13,392 bases of DNA from CAZBYL01 sp964522805 (GCA_964522805.1 CAZFWP010000055.1:1-13392), one strand, 5' to 3'; positions 1-8,241 are shown, counted from the first letter of the stretch. Program-made: numbers and translations. Notes: a model not told the origin generated them from the letters alone.

Positions 1-153
1 TACAGCTGCCTAAAGCTCCATGCGACGTATCATTATACCTTTAAGCCATGAAAGCAGTTCGCGGCTAATTTCATATAAACAGCTTAAGAATCTTTTGGAG
101 GATTCACTTAGTTACGGTTTTAAAGTCGCTCAAAAACAGAAAAAATGCTCAAG

Positions 154-197
154 AAAGCCCGGTAAAGTCTTATTCTCTACGACTTTACCGGGCTTTT
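154..197 (+). terminator. Strong intrinsic terminator hairpin
   Basis: A perfect 16-bp stem: the arm at 154-169 (core GCCCGGTAAAGTC) pairs with 181-196 (core GACTTTACCGGGC) around an 11-nt loop, with A/T flanks so that the plus strand ends in a short T run. It most likely ends a plus-strand unit lying left of the window. It could also work in the minus direction, where the T run is interrupted. It insulates the polysaccharide operon from upstream transcription. Confidence 0.8.
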
Positions 198-694
198 GCT
201 AATGTGTTTGTGTGTATTGTTAAGCTGTCGCCAGCGGAGCAACAGCAATGGCTGCTGTCGAACTCTGCGCATATGCCCCCTGCGAAGGTGATTTCCTGCT
301 GCAGTTTGGGTTCTGTATCTCTTCCTTAACATTAAATTTCTATCTATGCCCCCAAATTTAAGTGAATAACGCCGGTTGTTTTGTCGAAGTTTGCCTGCTT
401 CTAAGTACGCTCAGCAATTCAGACCAGTACTCTTGACGATCTTTTTAATTTTAAATAATATATAATCATGAAAATATAAAAATATGTTTATTTCGTATAA
501 AGACATGTCTGTATTTGCACTGCATTTTGCCGTTGGATATGTTTTAAGCCGCTATTCATTTTTTGTATACAGTTTTAATTCTTATTACGCTAAAAACTGA
601 GGTCATGCTTCTATGCGCCGCAAAATTTATCGGAGCTGTCTGTAAGAAAATTTATCGTGTTCTGCAACATAAATGAAGATTGAAGGTGTTTATC
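198..694. other. Intergenic region and long leader before the polysaccharide operon
   Basis: No supported gene in about 500 bases. It contains a 6-bp inverted repeat (ACAGCA/TGCTGT, 242-258), a minus-strand open frame without a start codon that ends at 220-222 in an Ala-rich tail, and from about 440 onward very AT-rich DNA. If the promoter proposed at 433-466 is right, the first gene has an untranslated leader of roughly 220 nt. Such long leaders are common before polysaccharide operons and often carry antitermination signals, but I see no recognisable ops element. Confidence 0.45.
433..466 (+). promoter_or_regulatory. Putative sigma-70-type promoter of the polysaccharide operon
   Basis: TTGACG at 433-438 matches the -35 consensus at five of six positions. 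A TAATAT at 456-461 lies 17 bp downstream (four of six to TATAAT). A perfect TATAAT at 461-466 is also present, but 22 bp from the -35, which is too far unless it acts without it. The setting, in AT-rich DNA upstream of the first gene, supports a promoter. The exact -10 is uncertain. Confidence 0.4.
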
Positions 695-1321
695 ATGTAC
701 TGCAGACTTAAAAGAATAATTGATTTTGTGTTTTCACTGGCTTGTATCGTTGCATTGTCGCCGATATTGGTCTTTTTAGCGCTTTGGATCAAGCTTGATT
801 CGCATGGCCCTATATTCTTCACTCAAAAACGGATTGGACTGCATAAAAAGCATTTTAATATCTATAAATTCAGGACTATGAGCATGCACACGCCGAAGGA
901 TACTCCGACACACTTATTAGCTGATCCCAACCGCTATATTACAAAAGCAGGAGCTTTTCTGCGCCGAAGCAGTCTGGATGAACTACCGCAGGTGCTGAAT
1001 ATTCTTAAAGGTGAGATGTCGATAATCGGTCCTCGTCCTGCGCTATGGAATCAATATGACCTGATTGCCGAGCGTGACAAATATGGAGCAAATGACATCA
1101 GACCCGGACTGACCGGCTGGGCACAAATTAATGGCAGAGATGAGCTGCCGATTACGGTAAAAGCAAAATTTGACGGAGAGTATGTTTTGAGAATGAGCTT
1201 CCTCTTTGATTGTAAATGCTTTATCGGCACACTACGCTGCGTTTTTGCAAAGGATGGATTTTGCGAGGGAGCATCATCTTGTGAGGCAACCTCCAAGAGG
1301 AAGCAGGAAGGCAATGCGTAA
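695..1321 (+). CDS. Undecaprenyl-phosphate sugar-1-phosphate transferase, PglC-like monotopic type
   Basis: It is expected to transfer a sugar-1-phosphate from a UDP-sugar to undecaprenyl phosphate, the first membrane step of polysaccharide or glycan assembly. The product is 208 aa, the size of the small PglC/WcaJ-C-terminal type without extra membrane domains. Residues 8-33 form one hydrophobic segment with a Ser-Pro at 22-23, as in the re-entrant helix of PglC. The catalytic Asp-Glu pair is D95-E96 in RRSSLDELPQ, and GPRP (112-115) and RPGLTGWAQ follow. I chose ATG 695, which has AAGGTG six bases upstream; an in-frame TTG at 680 has no better site. It is the first gene of the operon and overlaps the next gene by 8 bases. 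The tail from about residue 186 is Cys/Ser/Lys-rich and looks poorly conserved. The sugar substrate cannot be read from sequence. Confidence 0.9.
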   Translation: MYCRLKRIIDFVFSLACIVALSPILVFLALWIKLDSHGPIFFTQKRIGLHKKHFNIYKFRTMSMHTPKDTPTHLLADPNRYITKAGAFLRRSSLDELPQVLNILKGEMSIIGPRPALWNQYDLIAERDKYGANDIRPGLTGWAQINGRDELPITVKAKFDGEYVLRMSFLFDCKCFIGTLRCVFAKDGFCEGASSCEATSKRKQEGNA

Positions 1322-2186
1322 AAAAATATTGATTACCGGCGCAGGAAGCTATATAGGTACGTGTTTTGAAAAATACATGCGGCAGTGGCCCGATGAGTAT
1401 ATTATAGACACTATAGACATGAAGGACGGTAGCTGGCGGGAAAAATCTTTTTCCGGCTACGATGTTATTTTTCACGTGGCGGGCATTGCTCACGTTTCTG
1501 CAGACGTCAGATTTAAAGAACTTTATTATAAAGTTAACAGAGATTTGGCCATTGAGACGGCCCAAAAAGCTAAGCTGGAAAATGTTAAGCAATTTATTTT
1601 TATGAGTTCAATAATAGTCTACGGCGCCGATGAACCTATAGGCAGAGACAAAGTAATAACGATGGAAACAGAACCCTCTCCGGCGGATTTTTATGGCGAT
1701 AGTAAGTTGCAAGCGGACATTGCCATACAAAAGTTGGCAGATGAAAAATTTACTGTCTCAATTTTGCGCCCGCCGATGATCTATGGGCCGGGCTGTAAAG
1801 GTAATTTTCCTAAACTGCTAAAGTTTGCAAAATATGCACTTTTGTTTCCTGATATTAGGAACAAGCGCAGCATGCTGTCCATATTCAGTTTTAACCAATT
1901 TGTGCGTTCTATCATTGACACTGAAAATTCCGGGGTATTTTTTCCCCATGATACAGGATTGATATCTACAACTCAAATTATTTTTGATATCAGAGAAATT
2001 AAGGGTAAAAGAACCTTTTTAATCAAAATACCTGGGTTCTTAACTCTATTATTGTCAAAAATTAAAATATTTAATAAGATATTTGGCAATAAATTTTATA
2101 AAATTACCGCTAATGAGTTGAATGTTGCTTCGTTTAAAGATAATTTAAGAATAATATTGTCTGAAAGAGCCGGACATGAGCGGTAG
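1314..2186 (+). CDS. NAD-dependent epimerase/dehydratase (extended SDR family)
   Basis: A 290-aa extended short-chain dehydrogenase/reductase that probably acts on a nucleotide sugar (4-epimerase, dehydratase or reductase) used by the neighbouring transferase. The Rossmann motif GAGSYIG sits at residues 9-15, serines at 98-99, and the catalytic YxxxK as Y127-GDS-K131. An RPPMIYGPG segment typical of sugar epimerases follows. I chose ATG 1314 because MRKKILITGAG begins right at the first beta strand and AGGA lies five bases upstream; the longer open frame from 1206 runs back through the preceding gene. It overlaps the upstream gene by 8 bases and the downstream one by 11, so translation is probably coupled. 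The last third (about residues 210-285) is rich in Ile, Lys, Phe and Asn and is encoded by very AT-rich DNA. It diverges from GalE-type C-termini, so substrate is unknown. Confidence 0.85.
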   Translation: MRKKILITGAGSYIGTCFEKYMRQWPDEYIIDTIDMKDGSWREKSFSGYDVIFHVAGIAHVSADVRFKELYYKVNRDLAIETAQKAKLENVKQFIFMSSIIVYGADEPIGRDKVITMETEPSPADFYGDSKLQADIAIQKLADEKFTVSILRPPMIYGPGCKGNFPKLLKFAKYALLFPDIRNKRSMLSIFSFNQFVRSIIDTENSGVFFPHDTGLISTTQIIFDIREIKGKRTFLIKIPGFLTLLLSKIKIFNKIFGNKFYKITANELNVASFKDNLRIILSERAGHER

Positions 2187-3339
2187 CGTCTTGGTAGTTG
2201 CCTCTGTTGCTTCAATGATCGATCAATTTAACTTGCCTAGCATAAAGCTTTTAAAGAGTATGGGCTTTAATGTTTCTGTCGCTTGTAATTTTATTGAGGG
2301 AAATAACTGTTCTGCATTCAGAATTGAGCGTCTTAAGCAAGAGCTTAATGAGCTTGGCGTTGAGGCGATTCAAATTGATTTTGCCAGAAGCCCTCTCAAA
2401 ATTTTAAAAAATATCCGTGCATATGGACAGTTGCTGGGCCTGATGAGACTGCGGAACTACTGCTTTGTGCACTGCCATTCACCTGTTGGCGGCGTTTGCG
2501 CGCGTATTGCCGGCTATTTCACTCAAACAGATGTTATCTACACGGCCCATGGGTTTCACTTTTATAAAGGTGCGCCGCTGATTAATTGGATCGTTTATTA
2601 TCCAATTGAGCGTTTTTTGGCGCGCTTTACCTATAAGTTGATTACAATAAACCAAGAAGATTATGCCTCTGCGAAAAAGTTTCTGCCGCAAAATACGGTA
2701 TATCTTCCCGGCGTAGGTGTTAATTTTTCAGTATTTCATCCTGTTTCAGCAGCAGAAAAGTACAGGAAGAGGGCTAATTTAAATTTAGGGCTGACAGAGA
2801 AGGATATGCTTTTGGTTTGTGTCGGTGAGCTTAATAAAAACAAAAACCAAATATTTCTTTTAGAGTCACTGGGTAAGCTGCTGAAAGTTAATCCACACGC
2901 CAAAATGTTGCTTGTAGGGCAAGGCTCGGAGGAAACAAACCTTGCAAAGTTTATTGCCGAGAACAGTCTTGCAGAAAATGCGTTTCTTCTTGGATACAGA
3001 ACTGATGTGGCAGATATACTAAACGCCTGTGACATCGGCGTTTCTGCAAGTATTCGCGAGGGACTGCCTGTTAATGTGATTGAATATCTGGCGTCAGGTC
3101 TGCCTGTTATCTGTTCTGACAACAGGGGGCATCGTGACCTGGCTTTGGGCAATCCCGTGGCAATCTTTAAATCCAATGACAGTGAATCATTTTTTACTAT
3201 GGCTTCCGAAATGATGGATGGCTCTTTATCCTACGGTCCTGCCTCTAATCTCAGCTGTTTTGGCGAACAAAATATATTGTCCGCGCTAAAACAAATTTAT
3301 GGTGAAAAAATAACGCGCAGCTGCGGTGAAGATCGATGA
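2176..3339 (+). CDS. Glycosyltransferase, family 4 (EpsD/CapM-like)
   Basis: A 387-aa retaining GT-B glycosyltransferase expected to add a sugar from an NDP-sugar to the lipid-linked acceptor at the inner face of the membrane. The N-terminal acceptor domain shows HCHSP (99-103), then TAHGFHFY (123-130) and the aromatic YYPIER segment, a pattern typical of EpsD/CapM-type enzymes. The C-terminal donor domain begins near residue 210 with VCVGELNKNKN and has the EX7E motif E295-GLPVNVI-E303. The ATG lies inside the end of the epimerase gene (11-base overlap) with only a weak Shine-Dalgarno sequence, so translation probably depends on coupling. Its stop overlaps the next start as ATGA. Sugar and linkage cannot be deduced. 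Confidence 0.88.
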   Translation: MSGSVLVVASVASMIDQFNLPSIKLLKSMGFNVSVACNFIEGNNCSAFRIERLKQELNELGVEAIQIDFARSPLKILKNIRAYGQLLGLMRLRNYCFVHCHSPVGGVCARIAGYFTQTDVIYTAHGFHFYKGAPLINWIVYYPIERFLARFTYKLITINQEDYASAKKFLPQNTVYLPGVGVNFSVFHPVSAAEKYRKRANLNLGLTEKDMLLVCVGELNKNKNQIFLLESLGKLLKVNPHAKMLLVGQGSEETNLAKFIAENSLAENAFLLGYRTDVADILNACDIGVSASIREGLPVNVIEYLASGLPVICSDNRGHRDLALGNPVAIFKSNDSESFFTMASEMMDGSLSYGPASNLSCFGEQNILSALKQIYGEKITRSCGEDR

Positions 3340-4463
3340 CGGAGCCAATCAGAGTTCTGCATGTGGTTACAATAATGAATAGAGGCGGTCTTGAAACAAT
3401 GTTGATGAACTACTATCGGCATATTGACAGGACAAAGGTTCAGTTTGATTTTTGGGTACACCGCGCAGAACAAGGCGCTTATGATGATGAAATCAGATCC
3501 ATGGGAGGGAGGATCTATTGTGTCCCGGCAATGTCGATTGGGTGTTTATGTAAATATTGGCGTGAACTTGATAACTTTTTTTCATCACATCATGAATATC
3601 AAATTGTCCATTCTCACTTGGATTCTTTGAGTACCCTAGCATTAAGAGCGGCAAGGAAAAATGCCGTGCCTGTGCGAATCGCGCATAGCCATAGCAGCGG
3701 TTTTCTTGACGGCGGCATCAGAAAAATGCTTAAACAATGCTCAAAAATCTTTTTAAACAACAGCTGCACCCACTTTTTTGCCTGTGGGCAGGCGGCGGGA
3801 GCTTTTATGTTTGGAAGAAGGGTCATTGAAGAAGGCAGTTTGGTAATTTTGAGAAATGCCATTGACACTAACAGATTAAGGTTCAGCAGTGAGAAGCGCA
3901 GCAAAATCAGGGAGAAACTGGCTATTGCAGCAGATGATTTTGTCCTTGGACACACCGGGCGCTTCACTTTTGAAAAAAACCACAAATTCTTAATAGATGT
4001 ATTTTTTGAGGTTGTCAAAAATAACCCTAAAGCAAAATTAATACTTCTTGGCGAAGGTTCGCTGTGCGGACAAATAAAAGATACGGTCCGCAGCTGCGGA
4101 TTGGATAACAAAGTATTTTTCTGCGGCTCTGTTCAAAATGTGGATGAATACCTCTCCGCAATGGACGTTTTTGTCTTCCCGTCTTTATCGGAAGGATTGG
4201 GAATGGCGGCAATAGAGGCTCAAGCCGCAGGGCTGCCTGTTATTGCATCATCTGCGGTGCCGTCCGATATAGCTATCACTGAAAATGTTTACTTTGTATC
4301 CCTGAAAGCGTCTCCGAAATATTGGGCGCAAACAATTCTTTCATATACAGAGATACCTCGAAGTTTTGACGAAAACAGCTCTGCTGCACGTTCGTATGAA
4401 ATTAACAATAATGTAATGTTCTTGCAAAATTTTTACCTGAACAGTTTGGCGCCTAAATGCTAA
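3336..4463 (+). CDS. Glycosyltransferase, family 4 (EpsF-like)
   Basis: A 375-aa GT-B glycosyltransferase. The N-terminus reads IRVLHVVTIMNRGGLETMLMNYYR, with the RGG-x-E glycine loop (16-20) and the FDFWV strand seen in EpsF-type enzymes. VHSHLDS (91-97) and HSHS (117-120) lie in the acceptor domain. The donor domain starts near 205 (LGHTGRFTFEKNH), and EX7E is E286-GLGMAAI-E294. Start and the preceding stop share ATGA at 3336-3339, indicating translational coupling, with GGTGAA upstream as ribosome site. It should act after the preceding GT4, but gene order does not prove order of action. A 55-base spacer separates it from the next gene. Confidence 0.88.
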   Translation: MTEPIRVLHVVTIMNRGGLETMLMNYYRHIDRTKVQFDFWVHRAEQGAYDDEIRSMGGRIYCVPAMSIGCLCKYWRELDNFFSSHHEYQIVHSHLDSLSTLALRAARKNAVPVRIAHSHSSGFLDGGIRKMLKQCSKIFLNNSCTHFFACGQAAGAFMFGRRVIEEGSLVILRNAIDTNRLRFSSEKRSKIREKLAIAADDFVLGHTGRFTFEKNHKFLIDVFFEVVKNNPKAKLILLGEGSLCGQIKDTVRSCGLDNKVFFCGSVQNVDEYLSAMDVFVFPSLSEGLGMAAIEAQAAGLPVIASSAVPSDIAITENVYFVSLKASPKYWAQTILSYTEIPRSFDENSSAARSYEINNNVMFLQNFYLNSLAPKC

Positions 4464-4518
4464 TGGCATTGGTTAGTGCGGTTGCAGCTATTAATAACCT
4501 GATTGAGGTGTTAACATA

Positions 4519-5256
4519 ATGCTTTTAAGTATTGTCGTGCCAATTTATAATGCTGAAAAGAGCTTGCAAAGATGTCTGCTTTCTATCCAAAATCAGACAT
4601 TCAGCGATTGGGAATGTATTCTTGTAAACGATGGTTCGAGTGACAGCAGCGCGGCTATATGTGATGAATTTGCACTCTATGACGGCAGATTCAAAACTAT
4701 ACACCAGAAAAACTTGGGAGTTGGCGCGGCTAGGAACGCCGGGCTTAGATCTGCTCTGGGAGAATTCGTTGCTTGGGTTGATTCAGATGACTATTGTGAC
4801 TCGACAATGTTTGAGAAAATGGTCACGGCAACATTGCGGCAATTTGCCGATATTTGTATTTGCAACTATTGGATAGCTTTTAAAAATCGCCATATCCCTT
4901 TTACTTTTGTTCCGAAAGATCTTTCCAAACGGCAAATGCTGATAGAGCTGTTGAAAGGTATAAATATGAAGAGTTATTTGTGGAACAAGCTTTTTAAACG
5001 GAGTCTTTTTGACAATTTAAAAATCCCTGAAGAAATGGAGGTTTGCGAAGATTTTGCCGTGATGCACCATCTTTTTTTAAGGAGCAGCAAGTTTGTTTAC
5101 GTTAGTGAATGTCTTTACTATTATATTCAGTCAGACAGATCTGTGTCGCATAGTAATATTTTTTCAGAAAAGACTTTACTTTTATTGAGAGAGATCCGCA
5201 ATGAAAGGGAACGATTGATACTTAATTTTGATGCCACACTCTCTCATTATGCAAAA
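4519..5256 (+). CDS. Glycosyltransferase, family 2 (GT-A), truncated by the assembly gap
   Basis: The first 246 codons of a GT2 glycosyltransferase, broken by the run of N. It starts LLSIVVPIYNAE, the usual beta strand of the nucleotide site, with VNDGS (D38) and the metal-binding DXD as DSDD at 88-91. YLWNKLFKRSLF (153-164) and CEDF (E177-D178), the likely catalytic-base region of EpsH/J-like enzymes, follow. GAGGTG lies eight bases before ATG 4519. Family members are usually around 300-340 aa, so about 60-90 residues of the C-terminus are missing; reading through the N run gives an artefactual tail. It is the last visible gene of the plus-strand operon, 55 bases after the GT4 gene. Confidence 0.85.
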
Positions 5257-5356
5257 NNNNNNNNNNNNNNNNNNNNNNNNNNNNNNNNNNNNNNNNNNNN
5301 NNNNNNNNNNNNNNNNNNNNNNNNNNNNNNNNNNNNNNNNNNNNNNNNNNNNNNNN
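5257..5356. other. Assembly gap of exactly 100 N with identical 10-bp edges
   Basis: One hundred undetermined bases, the conventional filler for a gap of unknown length. The ten bases before the gap and the ten after it are identical (TTATGCAAAA, 5247-5256 and 5357-5366). The 3' ends of two convergent genes are lost here. The real distance, and whether other genes such as a Wzy polymerase lie inside, cannot be told from this sequence. Confidence 0.97.
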
Positions 5357-6876
5357 TTATGCAAAAAAAGTGAACCTATTGCGGTGGGGCGCCATTGACG
5401 CGGTATGCTCTCAAAGAGCCCTATTCTATCGCAAAGGAAGATGTGTACCAGCCCAACGATACCCCCTATGAACAGAGAAAGGTAAGTGTTCTCTCCTCTC
5501 AACGTCAGCAGAATAAGACCCCAGGCAAGAACGATGATGGTCTGTAATATCAGTGAGCGGCATAATCTCCAAGTGATTTTAGGCACCAGCATCATCATAA
5601 GAAAAACAGTTGAAACTCCCCACATTATGGCAGTTGCAGCGCAAAGCCCCGGTGCCCCGTATGGATCTACAAAAAGCCAATCTAAAAAAAAGTTTCCTCC
5701 CACACCAATGTAGCTCCATACAGCCAAAAGCCGCAATTTTCCCGTTGCCTGGGCGTAGCGGCCTATAATTGTCAGCCATACCATAATTGGCAAACCAAGC
5801 GCCATAACAGATAAACAGGGTACGGTAAGCGCAATGGCCCTAGCATCGAAAGCTCCATATCCAAGCAGGACTTTGACTGTTGGTTCCGCTAATACAGAGA
5901 GTAGAATGGATGCCGGAAAAAAGTAGCTCCATGCAATGTAGAGGGCTGTATATAACTGTCCCTCCACGTCGCCAGTTGTCTTAGCCGCGCTGCTGGCACG
6001 AACCAAATATACAGACATTGCCGCTCCCATAAAGCCTATAGGCTGGCTAAAGATCATCTGCGCGTATGTAATTGCGGATACATTTCCTGTAGGAAGAGAA
6101 GAGGCGAAATATCTGTCTATAAGTGTATAGATAAATCCGGCTCCGCCGGAAATAAGGCACAAAAGAATATCGGAATTTATCTTTGACATCAGTTTAGACG
6201 GAAGCCTCCCCTGATATGTCATGGGGACGCCTTTTAAAATACGCCACATACATATAGCCAGTACAAAGTAAACAATGCTTTGATATGCGGGCAAGGCATA
6301 GTTTTCTATCAGCGGATAAAGCAATACCAGTGTCGGGATAGCAAGAATATTTGAAAATACGGTAATCGTGTTTGAAACGGCAAAGCGTTCTTTGTAATTA
6401 GCCCACATTGTGAGAATGCCGACAAATAGCAAAGAGAGCGCGCCTGGCAGTATCCACTTGATCAAATCTGCCGCGTATGTTATCCGCTGTTGGTCAAAGG
6501 AGCGGGCGAATATTTTAATAAATTGCTCAGGGAAAGCGATAATTATAGCGAAAATTATTAAACAGAAAATAACGGAACGGTGTACGACCCAGCCCATAAT
6601 GTTTTTTGCCGTTTCCTTATCGTTTTGCACAAGCTTAGGCAGCACAGCGGATTCTAATGTTCCCTGCATTGTGCCGGTGATAAAGAATATAGCTCCATAG
6701 GCGATATAGTAAGCATCGACAAAAGCAGACGCTCCAAAAAAGTAGGCGATAAGCAAAATCTTAACATAGCTAAACAGCCTGCTTGCAAGCGTCAGAGTAG
6801 TGGTGACAATGGCAGCGTTTCTGGCATTGTGTTTACCAAGTAAAAAAATAAAGGTGTTTTTTACTTTACTGTACAT
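5357..6876 (-). CDS. MurJ/MviN-family lipid-linked oligosaccharide flippase, 3' end at the gap
   Basis: A polytopic membrane protein of the MOP exporter superfamily, predicted to flip an undecaprenyl-linked glycan across the inner membrane. About 506 residues are visible, close to the roughly 510 of MurJ, so little is missing at the C-terminus. Residues 32-80 (SRLFSYVKILLIAYFFGAS, then VDAYYIAY, then a Gly-rich turn ending VLPKL) match the MurJ signature region without gaps. However, positions matching the E. coli Arg-Arg and Glu of that region are I66, T67 and Q71 here. This fits a dedicated polysaccharide flippase better than the essential lipid II flippase. ATG 6876 has no good ribosome site; see the finding on the upstream ATG at 6892. 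It lies 63 bases after the minus-strand GT2 gene, probably in the same transcript. Codons beyond the gap are not part of it as assembled. Confidence 0.85.
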
Positions 6877-6939
6877 AATGTTTTTTTAGCATGGTAACCT
6901 TCCCCTATATAAATGTCTGTAATGAGCTGTTTTTCTTTG

Positions 6940-7908
6940 CTATTCTTTCACTGCGCGAAAAGCATCTTTAATCCCTTGGATAAAAACTGCGAAACTGATT
7001 TCCTTTCTTAAAAGGACGTTCATTGCAAACATAAAGAGTATTTCTCCAAGACATGTCCATATACAGCAAGGGATAACAAATTTTTTAACCTCTGATACAT
7101 ATGAGGCAAGAGTCCAGCGCAAGTAAAGCCGTGCTGCGACGTCGTTTTTCCCTTTGGTTCTGTCTCCGCCTGATGCCGCATGGTGGATGACATGTCCGCT
7201 GTCTGCAATATAAAGAGAGCCTGGATACTTTTTGAAGATTCGATAGGAGAAATCAACGTCTTCTCCAAGTGAGTATCCGCCGAACTTCATTAAGTTCTCA
7301 TTAAAACTGAATTCAGTAAAGACCTCTTTTTTGTACGCCATAGAGCCTCCGCTTAACCACTCTGCTAAAATTCCCTTTTTATCTTGTGAAGCTATGTGCC
7401 TTCCTGAGCGCAGTACAATTTGTTTGCCCTTATCATAAGTATCCATAATAAAAAACATCAAAAGAAGTTTCTTCACCAACGCGAACGGTTTTTCCGCGGG
7501 CTTTTTGTTTGTCAAGCGGATAACCTTGACTTCAACGCCTCTTAACGTTTGGTTGCTAATGAAATTTTGATGTATTACTTCGATTGCATTGTTTGAAAGC
7601 TCGCTGTCGTCATCAAAAAAAGCGATGATTTCTCCCTTTGCTCTCTTAACGGCATCGTTGCGTTGAGCTGCCAGCCCCGAACGCGGTGCTTGGTAATACC
7701 TGCATGGTACGCCTATCTCTTCAAAACGATGCAGGTAGCCTGAGCACACAGATTCCGCCGCACGGTCTGTACTGGCGTCCCAAATAATTACTTCAAAATT
7801 TCTGAATGTCTGTGTCAGCAGTGAGGGAAAGCTGATCTCCGCCACCGCCTTAGCTCTGTTCTTTGTGGCGATTATCACTGTTATTTGCGGATCATTGTTC
7901 AAAGCCAT
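6940..7908 (-). CDS. Glycosyltransferase, family 2 (rhamnosyltransferase-like GT-A)
   Basis: A 322-aa inverting GT2 enzyme for one step of glycan assembly. The N-terminus reads ITVIIATKNRAKA, followed by IIWDAS (first Asp) and the metal-binding FFDDDSE. A GGSMAYKKE segment and GGYSLGEDVDFSYR, with its ED catalytic-base motif, come later. Near the C-terminus a hydrophobic stretch (CCIWTCLGEILFMFAMNVLL) may anchor it to the membrane. I chose ATG 7908 because AGGAGAGGAG lies 11 bases upstream and the family's first beta strand begins eight residues in. Longer in-frame ATGs (7968, 7944) have no ribosome site. It is the first gene of a minus-strand unit with the flippase, behind a good promoter at 8020-8048. 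The donor sugar is unknown. Confidence 0.85.
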   Translation of the reverse strand: MALNNDPQITVIIATKNRAKAVAEISFPSLLTQTFRNFEVIIWDASTDRAAESVCSGYLHRFEEIGVPCRYYQAPRSGLAAQRNDAVKRAKGEIIAFFDDDSELSNNAIEVIHQNFISNQTLRGVEVKVIRLTNKKPAEKPFALVKKLLLMFFIMDTYDKGKQIVLRSGRHIASQDKKGILAEWLSGGSMAYKKEVFTEFSFNENLMKFGGYSLGEDVDFSYRIFKKYPGSLYIADSGHVIHHAASGGDRTKGKNDVAARLYLRWTLASYVSEVKKFVIPCCIWTCLGEILFMFAMNVLLRKEISFAVFIQGIKDAFRAVKE

Positions 7909-8019
7909 TTTTAGCAGGGCTCCTCTCCTAGGGGCTACACCCATTTTTTGCAGCCGATTGACAGACATTTGGCAACCATATAGAATAATGTCATGAAAAA
8001 CAAAACTATTATGAACTTA

Positions 8020-8048
8020 ATCATACCAAAATATGCAAATGTTGTAAA
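8020..8048 (-). promoter_or_regulatory. Promoter of the minus-strand GT2/flippase unit
   Basis: Read on the minus strand: TTTACA (8048-8043, five of six to the -35 consensus), a spacer of exactly 17 bp, and TATGAT (8025-8020, five of six to the -10 consensus). Transcription should begin near 8013, leaving a leader of about 105 nt before the ATG at 7908. It is the best-formed promoter in the window. Confidence 0.6.
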
Positions 8049-8090
8049 TGGATTAAAGAAGTGTGGACTAAGTGTTAATGCTTATTACTG

Positions 8091-8104
8091 CTTAGCTAGC
8101 TAAG
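8091..8104. repeat. Perfect 14-bp palindrome between divergent promoters
   Basis: CTTAGCTAGCTAAG reads identically on both strands, with no spacer. It lies about 80 bp from each predicted transcription start (near 8013 on minus, near 8179 on plus), so it is a plausible operator shared by the GT2/flippase unit and galE. I do not recognise the binding protein. Confidence 0.55.
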
Positions 8105-8107
8105 ATC

Positions 8108-8130
8108 AATAACATCTTTTTAATGTTATT
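8108..8130. repeat. Inverted repeat, 8-bp arms
   Basis: AATAACAT (8108-8115) and ATGTTATT (8123-8130) are exact inverted copies around a 7-base spacer. It is three bases right of the 14-bp palindrome and 13 bases left of the galE -35 element. It could be an operator. As a hairpin it is AT-only except for one pair and would be weak. No gene ends here, so a terminator role is unlikely. Confidence 0.45.
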
Positions 8131-8143
8131 CTCTTCTGTCTTA

Positions 8144-8172
8144 TTAAAAAGGTCTTTTTATGAGGGGATAAT
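8144..8172 (+). promoter_or_regulatory. Putative galE promoter
   Basis: TTAAAA (8144-8149, four of six to -35), 17 bp spacer, GATAAT (8167-8172, five of six to -10). The predicted start, near 8179, gives a leader of about 60 nt to the GTG at 8242. It is divergent from the promoter at 8020-8048. Confidence 0.5.
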
Positions 8173-8241
8173 TCGGAATTACTTGTGTTAGACGCGGTGC
8201 TTTTTGTAAACCATCAATTGATTGCCAGGGAGGTGTGTTCT

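Noticed and set aside
20..202. 60-codon plus-strand open frame at the left edge
   Set aside because: No ribosome site before ATG 20, no recognisable similarity, and its last third is the terminator hairpin at 154-197. Its length is within chance expectation.
220..345. Minus-strand open frame ending AYAQSSTAAIAVAPLATA
   Set aside because: The tail looks protein-like, but the frame has an upstream stop and no start codon between, so it could only be a remnant. The evidence is too thin to call a pseudogene.
5182..5256. Extension of the flippase frame through the N run into the left contig
   Set aside because: It depends on 100 N being the true gap length and reads antisense to the GT2 gene; the resulting residues are not credible.
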